Assembly (NCBI GenBank): GCA_016712105.1
Contig: JADJRU010000051.1
Span: 310,001-374,000, forward strand
Direction of reading: 5' to 3'
Source of the DNA: Ahniella sp.
GTDB lineage: Bacteria; Pseudomonadota; Gammaproteobacteria; Xanthomonadales; Ahniellaceae
Length of the DNA: 64,000 nucleotides
Part shown: one piece after another, positions 34,920 to 45,900 of the stretch
How the letters are laid out: every line of letters starts with the position of its first letter
Numbering within the stretch: position 1 is the stretch's first letter
Translations under genes and position numbers: made by a program
The notes under the pieces: generated by a model
Databases searched by the model: none
Told to the model about the DNA's origin: nothing
What the model saw: only the letters and a program-made list of their open reading frames with translations

Positions 34920-37900
34920 TTATTCGAAGCCGTGGGCAAAGATGCCGTTCGGAACGGCAGCGGTACAGCCCTGGACCAAGACGCTATCCAGATAGAAGCC
35001 GTGGGGCACTCGGCCGACCGAACTGTCAGTCGCAACGCGGAAGCGGAATCGGACGGACTGGCCGGCGTATGTATTCAGGTCCACCACGCTGCGAGTCCAG
35101 ACCGGCGCATTGGCAACAGGCGGGTCTTCACACCAGGCTTGAGCACCCGGCAGCGGGGCGCCGAATCCAGTGTCGAACGGTCCGTTGTATGGATCCGTCA
35201 GCATGGCTGCGCCAGGCACTTGGGTCCAAACGGTGCCGCCGTCGGTCGAAACTTCGAGCAGTCCGCCGTCATAACAGCCGCCAGTCCGGTCTTCGAGAAT
35301 CTGATGGCTGTAATACGAGAGGATCAGGCCCGCTTGGCCGGCAGGAAGGGCAATCGCCGGCGAAACCAAACGCTGGTCGCTGACCGTAGCGAGATCTTGC
35401 GCGAGGAATGCATTCGCGCCGCCATGAACTCGGGCGCTGGTGATCGCCCAGTTGCCGCCAACACTCGTAGGGTCTGGCGTCCAGTCACTGGGGGCGGTTT
35501 CGAAGCCGGTGGTGTAATGCACTTGTGCCACCGTGCCAATCGAACAATCGCCAGGCAGGGCGACCGTGGTGAACGTGCTGACAGGCGAATTGACCGAGCC
35601 GCAGGTATTGAGTGCGCGTACGCGCCAGTTCAAGGGCGTGTTGCTCGGCAGATCGGTGCCAGGCGTGTGCGACGTCCCCGTCACGGTAGACGTGTAGACA
35701 ATCGAGCTGAAATCCGCCGAATCATCGACTTCAATGACGTAGCTGGCAGCCTGGGTGGAAGCGGTCCATGTGAACGTTGGACGCAACGGCACATTGCCCG
35801 CTGCATCGGCCGGCGCAGTCAATGCTGCTGCAGTCGGGTTTGCGCTGAACACGTTCAGGGCAATCGCCCGGTTCTTCACTTCCGCACCCGCGGTGCCGGT
35901 GAGCGTCATCGCATAGGTGCCTGCCGTGGCGCCCGTGAGATTGCCAAGGGTCAACACGCTGCTGCCAGGAGGCGTGACGGTCGGCGGAACGAAGCTCTCC
36001 GTTGTGCCGGCCGGTTCACCCGTCAAGCTCAGTGCAACCGGTGTCGTGAAGCCCAGGATCTGGCCCACGGTCACGTTGTTGGTGATCGATGGCGTGGTCG
36101 TGGTGCAGATCGAATATGTCAGCGGGTCGGGCGACAGGGTAAACGTCGGGTCCTGCACGCAGTTGTCGCAGACCAATGCAAAATCCTGATCCGTCGTGTC
36201 CGCATTGCCGGGTACGCCGTCGTCGGCAATGTTCGCGCCGATGACGCGGATTTCGATCGCGCTGCCGGTGCCTGCTGGCAGGAACACCGCTTCATAGTTG
36301 TTGGCCGCATCGGCCGTGCCACCGGCTGTGCTGAATTGCCCGGTGAACACATTGCCGCGGTAGGTCGTGCCGTCAACAATCACTTCGAGGTTCAGGTTGT
36401 TGACCTGCGGGCTGGTGCCGATCGCGCCCGGTTTGTCGGTGTAGGCCAGCGCCACACGAAGCGGGCGGCTGCCATTGGCGACAGACCCGACCAGCGTGAA
36501 TTGTTCACCGGTAGCGCCGAGCACGCGGGTCTGGTTCAACACGTATTTGGGCTCGTTGTTGAACATCGATTCCAGGTTCGGCATGCCGTAACCCTGCGTA
36601 TTGCTGGGCAAGGTGTCGTTCGCGCCCACGCCGGTCAGGTAGGTCGGGTGCGCCATCATCCAGGCTTTCTGCAGCGCCGGGGAAGGTTTGCTCGGGCTGC
36701 CACCGTCAAAGGTGATTGAGCCGCGTCCGTTCGTGATCCAGTAGTCGACCAGCGAGGCAACACCGGCGACCGCAGGGCTGGAGTGGCTGGTGCCTGACGA
36801 CGCGTTGTAGGTCAAGTTGCCGACCGGTCGTGCTGCGTCGCAAGTGGCGTCGCCGAGGGTGGGATTGGGTTGCGTGCCGGTGATGTGCGTACCCGGTGCG
36901 ATGACTTCCGGCTTTTTGCGGTTGCCTGGGGCAGGGCCGCGCGACGAGAAGCTGATGACATCCATGGCATTGTCGGCACCGGTCGGGCCAATGCTGCAGC
37001 CATCCGTCCAGTTGCCGTTCTCATCGGTTTCGCGCTTGTTCTCGGACGCACCGACGGTAATCATGTTCTTGCCGTTGCCGGGAGTACCGATCGTACCGGC
37101 ACCCGAGCCCGAGTTGCCGGCGGAGAACACGAACACGATTTCCTGATTACCCGCTTCAGTGGTGTCGGCGTCGCGAACACCTGCGTCATAAGCCTGCGAG
37201 CCGTCGTCGTAGCTGCCGGCACAGCCCGAACATCCCCATGAGTTGTTCGAAATCGTGGCGCCACTGTCCTGGACACGCAGGATCACGCCGGTATCGGTGC
37301 CGCCGCATGCGCTCTGGTCAAAATTCGGCGAAAAAATCCGTGTGCCGCCCAATCGGGTCCAGGGGTTGATGCCCAGTCCGCGCTGGTAGTTGCCGGGGAA
37401 CCGTGCGCCCGGAACCGTGGCGTTGTCGCGAATGTCGAAGCCGCCGATGATGTTGGTGTTGATGTGTCCGTGGCCACCGACGGTGCCATTCGCCGCGGTA
37501 CAGGCAGTGTTGTAGATCACGCGCGAAGCATTGCCGATGTTGCCTTGGTCATGCAGGGTCGCGTCGCCGGTGCTTGTGGTCCGATTGCCGATGCCGTCAT
37601 CGGTCACATCGACAATCGCGTAGGAGTTCGCGGTGGTCGGGAAGTTCAGCGACTCCAGCCAGCCCTTGTAGCCTTCGCTGGCAGGGCCGGCTTGGCCTGC
37701 CGAGAAATGTCCGCGCACGATCTGGGACTGCACTTCGTCGAACAGTTCTCGTGGCAGGAATTCGCCGACCCAGAATACGTCGGGCATTTCCACGATCTGG
37801 CGGATCTGGTCGAGGCTGGCACTGAAGCGGGCGTTCTCGAAGGCCAGGACGGGTGCCCAACTGGTCTCGGATTTCAGCCCGATCGCGGCAAACCGCGCAT

Positions 37901-38510
37901 TGTGCGCTTGACCGCCGGTGCGGTAGCGCTGCACCGTGATCGGATAACGGGTGTCGCCGGCAACGTTGCGGGCAAATGCGTCGGCCAGCGTCGGGCCGAG
38001 TTTCAGGAAACTCGGCAGCGGTTGGCTGTACTGCAGGAAATCGTTTTGGCCAACGAGCGCACCAAGCTGGGCGCGCGTGTTGGCGTCGACCCACAACAGG
38101 TAGCCGTTGTTGGCGATGTAGTGCACCGGGACGCCGCCCATCCGGCGAATCTCGGCCAGCCATTCGTCCTTCATCGGGCCGACGAACTGAACCAGATGGA
38201 GACCGCTGGCCTGCGGCGTGCTCAATGCAAAACCGACGGGCGGGCGCAGTGCTTCATTCTGGGTGTCGAAGTTCTGGCGGTCGAACAACAGCATGTCGGC
38301 GTTGGCGAGCAGCTTGTTCATGGCGCTGCCGGTCGGGGCCTCGCTGCCCGCATACAGAGCAAAAGAGCCGTAGTCGACCAACTTCTTGTAGCCGGCGGGC
38401 ACGCCTTCGCCCTTGGGGATGAGGACCTTGTGGTCAGCACCGGAGGCGGCGGCAATCGACGCCGCCAGCGGAGTCAGGGCAAGAAAGGCGAGTTTCAGGG
38501 ATGAACGCAT
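34920..38510 (-). CDS. Large secreted subtilisin-like serine protease
   Basis: A 1,196-residue exoprotease. ATG 38510 follows AGGA and begins a signal peptide (MRSSLKLAFLALTPLAASIAAASGA). After a propeptide-like region to about 290 comes an S8 domain with the triad Asp about 301 (AIVDVTDDGIG), His about 347-349 (GGHGHIN), oxyanion Asn (FSAGNSGSG) and Ser about 575 (SSGTSHSSPAVAG). Downstream are P-domain-like and Ig/FN3-like modules (WRVRALNTCG) and a MAM-like domain with TGFETAPSDW. The protein ends NGIFAHGFE, a C-terminal motif also seen at 48570. A terminator follows. It is intact despite its length. Confidence 0.93.
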   Translation of the reverse strand: MRSSLKLAFLALTPLAASIAAASGADHKVLIPKGEGVPAGYKKLVDYGSFALYAGSEAPTGSAMNKLLANADMLLFDRQNFDTQNEALRPPVGFALSTPQASGLHLVQFVGPMKDEWLAEIRRMGGVPVHYIANNGYLLWVDANTRAQLGALVGQNDFLQYSQPLPSFLKLGPTLADAFARNVAGDTRYPITVQRYRTGGQAHNARFAAIGLKSETSWAPVLAFENARFSASLDQIRQIVEMPDVFWVGEFLPRELFDEVQSQIVRGHFSAGQAGPASEGYKGWLESLNFPTTANSYAIVDVTDDGIGNRTTSTGDATLHDQGNIGNASRVIYNTACTAANGTVGGHGHINTNIIGGFDIRDNATVPGARFPGNYQRGLGINPWTRLGGTRIFSPNFDQSACGGTDTGVILRVQDSGATISNNSWGCSGCAGSYDDGSQAYDAGVRDADTTEAGNQEIVFVFSAGNSGSGAGTIGTPGNGKNMITVGASENKRETDENGNWTDGCSIGPTGADNAMDVISFSSRGPAPGNRKKPEVIAPGTHITGTQPNPTLGDATCDAARPVGNLTYNASSGTSHSSPAVAGVASLVDYWITNGRGSITFDGGSPSKPSPALQKAWMMAHPTYLTGVGANDTLPSNTQGYGMPNLESMFNNEPKYVLNQTRVLGATGEQFTLVGSVANGSRPLRVALAYTDKPGAIGTSPQVNNLNLEVIVDGTTYRGNVFTGQFSTAGGTADAANNYEAVFLPAGTGSAIEIRVIGANIADDGVPGNADTTDQDFALVCDNCVQDPTFTLSPDPLTYSICTTTTPSITNNVTVGQILGFTTPVALSLTGEPAGTTESFVPPTVTPPGSSVLTLGNLTGATAGTYAMTLTGTAGAEVKNRAIALNVFSANPTAAALTAPADAAGNVPLRPTFTWTASTQAASYVIEVDDSADFSSIVYTSTVTGTSHTPGTDLPSNTPLNWRVRALNTCGSVNSPVSTFTTVALPGDCSIGTVAQVHYTTGFETAPSDWTPDPTSVGGNWAITSARVHGGANAFLAQDLATVSDQRLVSPAIALPAGQAGLILSYYSHQILEDRTGGCYDGGLLEVSTDGGTVWTQVPGAAMLTDPYNGPFDTGFGAPLPGAQAWCEDPPVANAPVWTRSVVDLNTYAGQSVRFRFRVATDSSVGRVPHGFYLDSVLVQGCTAAVPNGIFAHGFE

Positions 38511-38743
38511 GGGAGATCCTGATCGTTTCGGGCGTGGACAAGCCGAGTCGGGGACCTGTCTGGTCACGCGCCTTGGCCGAGGAGGGTCGAATGCCAGTGC
38601 CGGAAGTTACGAGGGGGGGCGAGTTCCGTCAAGTGCAGGTGAAATGGCTGCAGCCAAGGCGTTCGCGGTCCAAACGCCTGTTTCATGGCGTGCCGCCGGC
38701 GAACCGATACAATCTGCGGTCATCTTGCCAGGACCGCACGCCC

Positions 38744-41700
38744 ATGAGCCCGATACCCCAAGCCCTGACGGCCGTCGACCAGAGCGCCGAGCGAACACCG
38801 CTGCGTTTCGTGACTGCAGCCAGTCTGTTCGACGGTCACGATGCCGCCATCAACATCATGCGCCGCCTGATCCAGGCGCAGGGTGCCGAAGTGATCCATC
38901 TCGGTCACAACCGTTCCGTCGAGGATGTCGTGCGCGCGGCCCTGCAGGAAGACGCCGATGGCATTGCCCTCAGTTCCTACCAGGGTGGCCATGTCGAGTA
39001 CTTCAAGTACATGGTCGACATGCTGAAGGAACGGGGTGCCGCCCATATCCGGGTGTTCGGCGGCGGCGGTGGCACGATTACGCCCGAGGAGATCCGTGAG
39101 CTCCAGGCCTATGGCGTCGAGCGCATTTATCATCCGAACGACGGCATGGCCATGGGTCTGGTCGCCATGATCGAAGATCTGGTGCGACGCACGCACAACT
39201 GGCGCCTGGGGGCCGGGCGTCCGGGCAAGGTTGCGATCGACGACGAGATTTCGATTGGCAAGATGATTTCCGCGATCGAGGAAGGGTCGATCAGCGACAC
39301 GGAACTGGCGACGCTTCGGAAGGAATGGCAGTTGGCCGGCAGCCGAACCCCTGTCGTGGGCCTGACCGGCACCGGTGGTGCCGGCAAGTCTTCGGTGACC
39401 GATGAACTGCTGAACCGCTTTCTGGCTTCGTTCCCGGACATGCGTATTGCTGTCATTTCGGTCGACCCGACCCGGCGCCGCACGGGTGGCGCCTTGCTGG
39501 GTGATCGCATCCGCATGAACACCTTGCGCAGCAAACGCGTATTCATGCGCTCGATGGCAACGCGGCGGCAGCATGTCGCCACCAATATCGTGCTCAAGGA
39601 TTGCGTCGGATTCCTGCGTGCACAGGGTTACGATCTCGTGTTGGTCGAGACGGCCGGTATCGGCCAGAGTGATTCCGAGATCGTCGACCTCGTCGATTTT
39701 CCGGTGTACGTGATGACCAGCGATTTCGGCGCCCCGAGCCAGCTCGAAAAAATCGACATGCTCGATTTTGCGGAACTGGTCGTGCTGAACAAGTTCGACA
39801 AGCGCGGTGCCGAAGACGCCTTGCGCGACGTCCGCAAACAGTGGAAGCGCAATCGTACGGCATTCAAGATGGCCGACGAGGACGTCCCGGTCTACCCGAC
39901 GATTGCCAGTCAGTTCAACGATCCGGGTATCAGCTGGATGTTCTGGAACCTGTGCCGACTGCTTCGGGAAAAGCTGCAGTTGCCGGCAGCAGCGTGGACA
40001 CCGGTCGTCGACACAAGCCTCAAGGAGCCGCGAGCGACCGTGCTGATTCCCGGGCAGCGGGCCCGTTACCTCGCCGAGATCGCCGAGCAGGGTCGTGGCA
40101 TCAACCGATCCGCCGAATCCCAGGCCGAGCTGGCTTCCCGTGCGCAGAGTTATCACGACACGCTGCGGGATCTCGAAGATTCACTGTTGCCGAAGCCGCT
40201 CGATCTGTATCCGTCCGAAGCTTTGCAGTCACAGGGCGTCGAAAGCGCAGATCGCAGCCTGCTGACACTGCGTCAGCGTTACAACGATGTCATCAAGTCC
40301 CTCAGTAACGAAGCGCTGAACCTGCTCCGCGAATGGCCGGAGCGCAAGCGCGCGATCAGCGCCGAATTCAACGAGTACACGGTGCGCGACAAGGTGATCC
40401 GCGTCGAGAACTATCGCGAATCCCTGTCGCACCAGAAGATCCCCAAGATCGCCGTGCCGACCATGCGCGACTGGGGTGACCAGCTGGCGTTCCTGATGAA
40501 GGAAAACCTGCCGGGCTCTTATCCCTACACCGGTGGTGTGTACCCGTATCGCCGCAGCGGTGAAGATCCGACGCGCATGTTTGCGGGCGAGGGCACGCCG
40601 GAACGTACGAACCGTCGTTTCCATTACCTGAGCAACGGCCAGTCTTCAGCTCGCCTGTCCACTGCATTCGACTCGGTCACGCTGTATGGCGAAGACCCGG
40701 CGATCCGTCCCGACATCTTCGGCAAGATCGGCAATTCCGGCGTCAGTATCGCCACACTCGACGATATGAAGAAGCTCTACTCGGGCTTCGATCTGTGCGC
40801 GCCGAGCACGTCGGTGTCGATGACGATCAATGGGCCAGCACCGATCATCCTCGCCATGTTCATGAACACGGCGATTGACCAGCAAGTCGAGAAATACCTG
40901 CGTGCCGATCAGGCCCGTTGGGATACCGCACACCGCACGATCGAAACCCTGTTCGAAGGCCGGATGCGGCCCCAGTACCACGGCATGCTGCCGGACGGGA
41001 ACGACGGACTCGGTCTCGGCTTGCTCGGCGTCAGCGGCGATCAGGTTGTGCCTGCCGATGTCTACGCCCAGATCAAGGCAGAAACCCTGGCCAGCGTGCG
41101 CGGCACGGTGCAGGCCGACATCCTGAAGGAAGACCAGGCGCAGAACACGTGCATCTTCAGCACCGAGTTCGCCCTGCGCATGATGGGCGACATCCAGCAG
41201 TATTTTGTCGAGCGCAGGGTCCGCAATTTCTACTCGGTGTCGATCTCGGGTTATCACATTGCGGAAGCCGGTGCGAACCCGATCTCGCAATTGGCGTTCA
41301 CGCTCAGCAACGGCTTCACGATCGTCGAGTATTACCTGGCACGTGGCATGAAGATCGATGACTTCGCGCCGAACCTGAGTTTCTTTTTCTCCAATGGCAT
41401 GGACCCGGAGTACACCGTCATCGGACGAGTGGCCCGCCGCATCTGGGCACGCGCCATGCGTGAGCGTTATGGCGCGAACGAACGCAGCCAGATGCTGAAG
41501 TACCACATCCAGACCTCGGGTCGGTCCCTGCACGCCCAGGAAATCCAGTTCAACGACATCCGCACGACATTGCAGGCGCTGTATGCGCTGTTCGACAACT
41601 GCAACAGTTTGCACACGAATGCGTATGACGAAGCGATCACCACGCCCACCGAAGAAAGTGTGCGCCGTGCCGTTGCCATCCAGCTCATCATCAACCGCGA

Positions 41701-42196
41701 ACTCGGGCTCAACTTCTGCGAGAACCCTTGGCAGGGCAGTAACGTCGTCGATGCACTGACGGACATTGTCGAAGAAGCCGTCTACAAGGAGTTCGAAGCG
41801 ATCAGCGAACGCGGCGGCGTGCTCGGTGCCATGGACACCATGTACCAGCGCGGCAAGATCCAGGAAGAGTCGATGTTCTACGAACAGAAAAAACACGACG
41901 GCAGCCTGCCGCTGATCGGCGTCAACACATACCTGCCGCGCGAACACGCCGGCGAAGTGGCGACCACGATCGAGCTGATCCGCTCGACCGAAGGCGAAAA
42001 GCGCCAGCAGATCGACAACGTCGAGGTTTATCAGAAGCTTCGCAACGAGCGAGCCACGCTGCAGGCGCTTCAAGTTGCTGCGCGGGCGCGCCAGAACCTG
42101 TTCGAGGGCCTGATGGAAGCCGTCAAATCACATAGCCTCGGCCAGATCAGCCATGCCCTGTATGACGTGGGCGGGGAATATCGGCGGAATATGTGA
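38744..42196 (+). CDS. icmF: Fused isobutyryl-CoA mutase with G-protein chaperone (IcmF)
   Basis: Adenosylcobalamin-dependent mutase interconverting isobutyryl-CoA and n-butyryl-CoA (some members act on pivalyl/isovaleryl-CoA). 1,150 residues: N-terminal B12 domain with the ligand motif DGHDAAINI (about 30-38) and GGGGGTITPEEI; MeaB-type GTPase with P-loop GTGGAGKSS (about 207-215), VETAGIGQSDSE and base-recognition NKFD; then the substrate-binding mutase barrel (from about 560) with SGYHIAEAGANPISQLAF and FFFSNGMDPEY. ATG 38744 is preferred because earlier in-frame starts lie in the divergent promoter region; a TACAAT -10-like element sits at 38708. It is not next to methylmalonyl-CoA genes. 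Confidence 0.93.
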   Translation: MSPIPQALTAVDQSAERTPLRFVTAASLFDGHDAAINIMRRLIQAQGAEVIHLGHNRSVEDVVRAALQEDADGIALSSYQGGHVEYFKYMVDMLKERGAAHIRVFGGGGGTITPEEIRELQAYGVERIYHPNDGMAMGLVAMIEDLVRRTHNWRLGAGRPGKVAIDDEISIGKMISAIEEGSISDTELATLRKEWQLAGSRTPVVGLTGTGGAGKSSVTDELLNRFLASFPDMRIAVISVDPTRRRTGGALLGDRIRMNTLRSKRVFMRSMATRRQHVATNIVLKDCVGFLRAQGYDLVLVETAGIGQSDSEIVDLVDFPVYVMTSDFGAPSQLEKIDMLDFAELVVLNKFDKRGAEDALRDVRKQWKRNRTAFKMADEDVPVYPTIASQFNDPGISWMFWNLCRLLREKLQLPAAAWTPVVDTSLKEPRATVLIPGQRARYLAEIAEQGRGINRSAESQAELASRAQSYHDTLRDLEDSLLPKPLDLYPSEALQSQGVESADRSLLTLRQRYNDVIKSLSNEALNLLREWPERKRAISAEFNEYTVRDKVIRVENYRESLSHQKIPKIAVPTMRDWGDQLAFLMKENLPGSYPYTGGVYPYRRSGEDPTRMFAGEGTPERTNRRFHYLSNGQSSARLSTAFDSVTLYGEDPAIRPDIFGKIGNSGVSIATLDDMKKLYSGFDLCAPSTSVSMTINGPAPIILAMFMNTAIDQQVEKYLRADQARWDTAHRTIETLFEGRMRPQYHGMLPDGNDGLGLGLLGVSGDQVVPADVYAQIKAETLASVRGTVQADILKEDQAQNTCIFSTEFALRMMGDIQQYFVERRVRNFYSVSISGYHIAEAGANPISQLAFTLSNGFTIVEYYLARGMKIDDFAPNLSFFFSNGMDPEYTVIGRVARRIWARAMRERYGANERSQMLKYHIQTSGRSLHAQEIQFNDIRTTLQALYALFDNCNSLHTNAYDEAITTPTEESVRRAVAIQLIINRELGLNFCENPWQGSNVVDALTDIVEEAVYKEFEAISERGGVLGAMDTMYQRGKIQEESMFYEQKKHDGSLPLIGVNTYLPREHAGEVATTIELIRSTEGEKRQQIDNVEVYQKLRNERATLQALQVAARARQNLFEGLMEAVKSHSLGQISHALYDVGGEYRRNM

Positions 42197-42250
42197 TCAC
42201 CAGCCAGTGCTGCGGTTGCTCTTGATCCCTCTTTGCTGCCGGCCCAAACC

Positions 42251-42797
42251 ATGCGTAACCCATTGCAGGAACAGTTGTTGAAGGCCGGGCTCGCCAAGAA
42301 GACCAAGATCGACCAGGTCGCACATGAGCAAGCCAAACAACGAAATGCCAAGACACCCGTCGCTCCCGCAGCGGAGCAATCGGATGTCGATCGCGTCAGG
42401 CTTGAAAAGGCCGAGCGCGACCGGGCCCTGTCGGCTGAGCGCAATGCCCAGGCCAAACAACAGGAACTGCGAGCGCAGGCTCGTCAGATCATCGATCAGA
42501 ACAAGGTCAAGCTGGAAGGCGACATCGAATATCGCTTCACCCACGATGGCGCCATATCCGCAGCATGCTCGTCAACGAGTCGCTGCGTCGTCAATTGCTC
42601 AAGGGCAACTCGTCATTGTCAGGCTCGATACAGGTTACGCAGTCATCCCGCGGGCCGTGGTCGATAAAGTCGAGGCGCGTGAGCCGACGATGATCGTTCT
42701 TGATCACGGTAAGCCGGCGGACGCCGCACTGCCTGAAGCGGGCGGTGATGACGAGTATTACAAGCGATTTGTCGTTCCGGACGATCTGATCTGGTAG
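42251..42797 (+). CDS. DUF2058 (YaiL-like) protein, frameshifted
   Basis: Begins MRNPLQEQLLKAGLAKKTKI and continues through a charged, Gln-rich helical stretch to LEGDIEYRFTHDGA. The frame then breaks near 42553, and the rest (RSMLVNESLRRQLLKGQLVIVRLDTG-type sequence to VPDDLIW) lies in another frame. Comparison with the second copy at 48777, which reads GGCGCC-GTTCGC here, suggests an extra AT in GGCGCCATATCCGC. Restored length is about 181 residues, normal for the family, which is annotated as nucleoprotein/polynucleotide-associated with unclear function. It is 54 bases after icmF. Confidence 0.8.
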
Positions 42798-42956
42798 TTC
42801 CCTTCGCTTGCTCGCATCATCTTGCGCGTTGTGAACCGTTTCGGAACCCATTGGCTGCGAGCTAAGGTTCAATCTGCGGAATGCGGTAGTCCTGAAAAGC
42901 CCCCAACGCTTCGCTCGATCGCATTTGCCAATATCAGAAAAGCTGAGGCTGTGAAG

Positions 42957-45900
42957 CTATCCAGCGATCGCCGCCAACTGCGGAAACAAATCGCCGGAGA
43001 TGGGCTCGGTCAGTTCCCACTTAATTGCCATTGGGCGCTCGCCCTCGTGCGAAACGTACTTGGCCGGACCAAGGAACCACGAGGCTCGGCTGTCTGGCGA
43101 GATTCGGACGAAGAGGAAGATCGAGGACCCAAGAGCTTCGTGGTTCTGATAACGAAGTCCGGCCTGACTGTCTGCTTTTGTTCGTGATTGGCTTTCCCAA
43201 TGGATCAAGCTTCGATTGATCGCATAGTCGCGATAGCGAGTAGTGGGTGAGAAGCGATTGCCGCTTTTGTCCAGTGTAAAGGCAAGCAGGTCACAAGCTT
43301 GATCGGGCATCCAAAGCACGCCGGATTGCCAAAGTGGTATTGCGAGTCTGTGCCCATCCGAAAACGCGGCGAGCACTTCATTGCGCGTGTATCGAGCGTG
43401 GATGTTCAGCGGGACATCGTCATGTGTGGAGAGTGCTACTGCAACATGTTGGATTCGAGTTTCCAGTGCCTCCATCAGTTCGCCGAGTTCAGCGCGCACC
43501 TGTGGGTGTTGCCACAACAATGCGGCGCCTTCTTGAAGCGTCTGACCGGGTTTTGGAACCTGATCGAGCAACGACACGATCAGCATGTGGAGCAGTCTGC
43601 GAGCGCGAAGTCCAAGAGCCTTGGTGTCGGGCGGCGAATCCTGTCGAACCCATTCAGAATATTGTCGAATTCGCTCCAAGTCGTCGATATGCGTCAACCG
43701 ACATAGGGCGCGCCTGAGTGTCAGTTCCTCCGGGCCGGGAGGGAGTGTGGGCAGGTTGCACCGATCCAAAAGATCAGACCAAGAGTGGCGATCGGTATAG
43801 AGTTCGTCCACCGTCATGCCAGTCTCGGCAAGGAACTTTGTCAGTGTCAGCCGTCCGTAGGTCGCTGCGACCTGTTGAGCGACTGCCTCGATTTCCCGGG
43901 CTTTGGCTGTAACGGTTCTGGGCAGACTATCCTTGATGCTCCGGAGCACGCGATCCGTTGCCACGGAATCCAATTGCATGTGGAAACCGCTGGGGAGGAA
44001 CGGAAAACCCTCGGCAACTTGTCGCTCAAGCCCTTTGCGCGTCCCACCCAAAATGGCTCCCAATCGACGGTGAAACTGGAATTCCCGGCGGTGCTGTGAA
44101 ACGAAGTCCAAAACCGTGCACACTGATTTATTCGTGTGTCGACGGAGGCCGCGTCCCAATTGTTGAATGGCGAGCGTTGCACTGTCCGTCGGGCGGAGCA
44201 TCAGAAGCGTGTCGATCTGAGGAACATCGACGCCCTCATTGAACAGGTCGACCGCAAAGATGATCCGCAGCAAACCGGCCTTGAGCATTCCGAGCGCGTC
44301 GTCTCGCTCATTCGTGCTGGAGTTGCTGCTGATTGCCGCAGCGGGAAAGCCGGCATCATTGAAGTGTCGGGCCATAAAGTGCGCATGCTTGATCGAAACA
44401 CAGAATCCCAGAGCGCAGAAAGTCGCTGCGTTCGGAACATGCTTTCGGACTTGGGCAATGACGTGGCGCGCCAGGACGTCGTTACCGGTCAATACCCCGT
44501 TGTCGAGCTCTGCGACGCTGTAGCCGGTCCCGCGACTCCATGTGACATTTCGCAAGTCGGTTTCATCGCTGATTCCGAAGTACGCGAATGGGCATAGGCG
44601 GTGTTGATCGATGGCGTCCCAAAGTCTCAGTTCAGCGCTGATTCGACCTTCGAAAAGGCGAGTCACTGAACGTCCGTCACTTCGTTCTGGCGTAGCCGTC
44701 AGGCCCAAAAGTTCGATTGGTCGCAAGTGGTCCAGCAGGCGAGCATAGGTGTCCGATTCCGCATGGTGAAATTCGTCGATGACCACCACGTCAAAGTGAT
44801 CTGCGGCCAGATGATTCAGCGCCTGGGCGCTCAATGTCTGGATCGATGCAAAGACATGATCGAAGCGATTCGGCATTCTCCCTTCGAACCAACACTCGCC
44901 GAATGCGGGGTCTGCCAAAGCATGCCCGTAGGTCAAACGAGCCTGGTTCAGGATTTCCTTGCGATGTGCGACGAACAAGAGTCGCGACCGCGGTAACCGC
45001 TGGCGCAGTCGGCAATAGTCGACTGCGGCCATGACGGTTTTCCCGGTTCCCGTCGCCGACACGAGCAGATTTCGATGGTTCCCCTGGACTCTAGATATCT
45101 CGATTTGTTCGAGCAGTCTCGCCTGAAAGGGCTCAAGACGGATCTGGATTGGGCTCAGCAGGAAATGGGGGCCAAGTCGTTCCGGTTGTGACAATGCTGA
45201 AAACTCGGACTCATCAAACGGACGGAAGTCGTCGTTTGACCAGTAGCTGTCGAAGACAGCATTGAACTTGTCGACCACATCCGGATTCCGTGCGCCAGAA
45301 ACCCGGACATTCCATTCCATTCCGGTGACCTGCGCCGAATGCGTAAGGTTGGACGATCCGATGAACGCGGTTGAGTAGCCGCTGGCCCGGTGGAACAGCC
45401 ATGCTTTGGCATGAAGGCGGGTGCCGGTAGTGTCGTATGAAACGCGAACCTCAGCACCAAGCTTCTGCAGGTCGACCAGCGCTTCCAACTCCGTGGAATT
45501 GGTGTACGTGGTTGTCAGGACGCGGATTCGCCGACCGGCTTCGACGTGCCTTTGCAGAAGATCGATGTTGGGCCGAATTCCGCTTCGCCGGACAAAAGCC
45601 ATCAGGATGTCGATACGGTCTGATGAAGGAATCTCGGTTCTGATCTGATGTCCGATCCGGGGTTCACCAGGAGCGTTCGTCAGCAGTGTCGTATCGAGCA
45701 GGGGAGTGGCCGGCAGTCCCATGTCTTCAGGCATGCCATTGGGCATCCGGGCGCTGATCGCCCGTAGAACATCACCCTCACCGAAAATGCGATCACCCTC
45801 ACCAATGCCGGAATCGGTTTCCTCCTCCAGCAGCGCGATCACACGCCGCGCCAACTGAATCCCGATTTGTCGCTTCTTCTTTCCGTCAACATCTCCGATC

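Noticed and set aside
34932..36719. 595-codon frame opposite the large subtilase
   Set aside because: The minus-strand subtilase has signal peptide, triad and terminator. The opposite frame is Arg/Gly-rich without motifs.
38511..38743. Cobalamin riboswitch upstream of icmF
   Set aside because: GCCAGTG is present, but no B12-box or supporting stems could be traced; the region is better explained as a simple divergent promoter.
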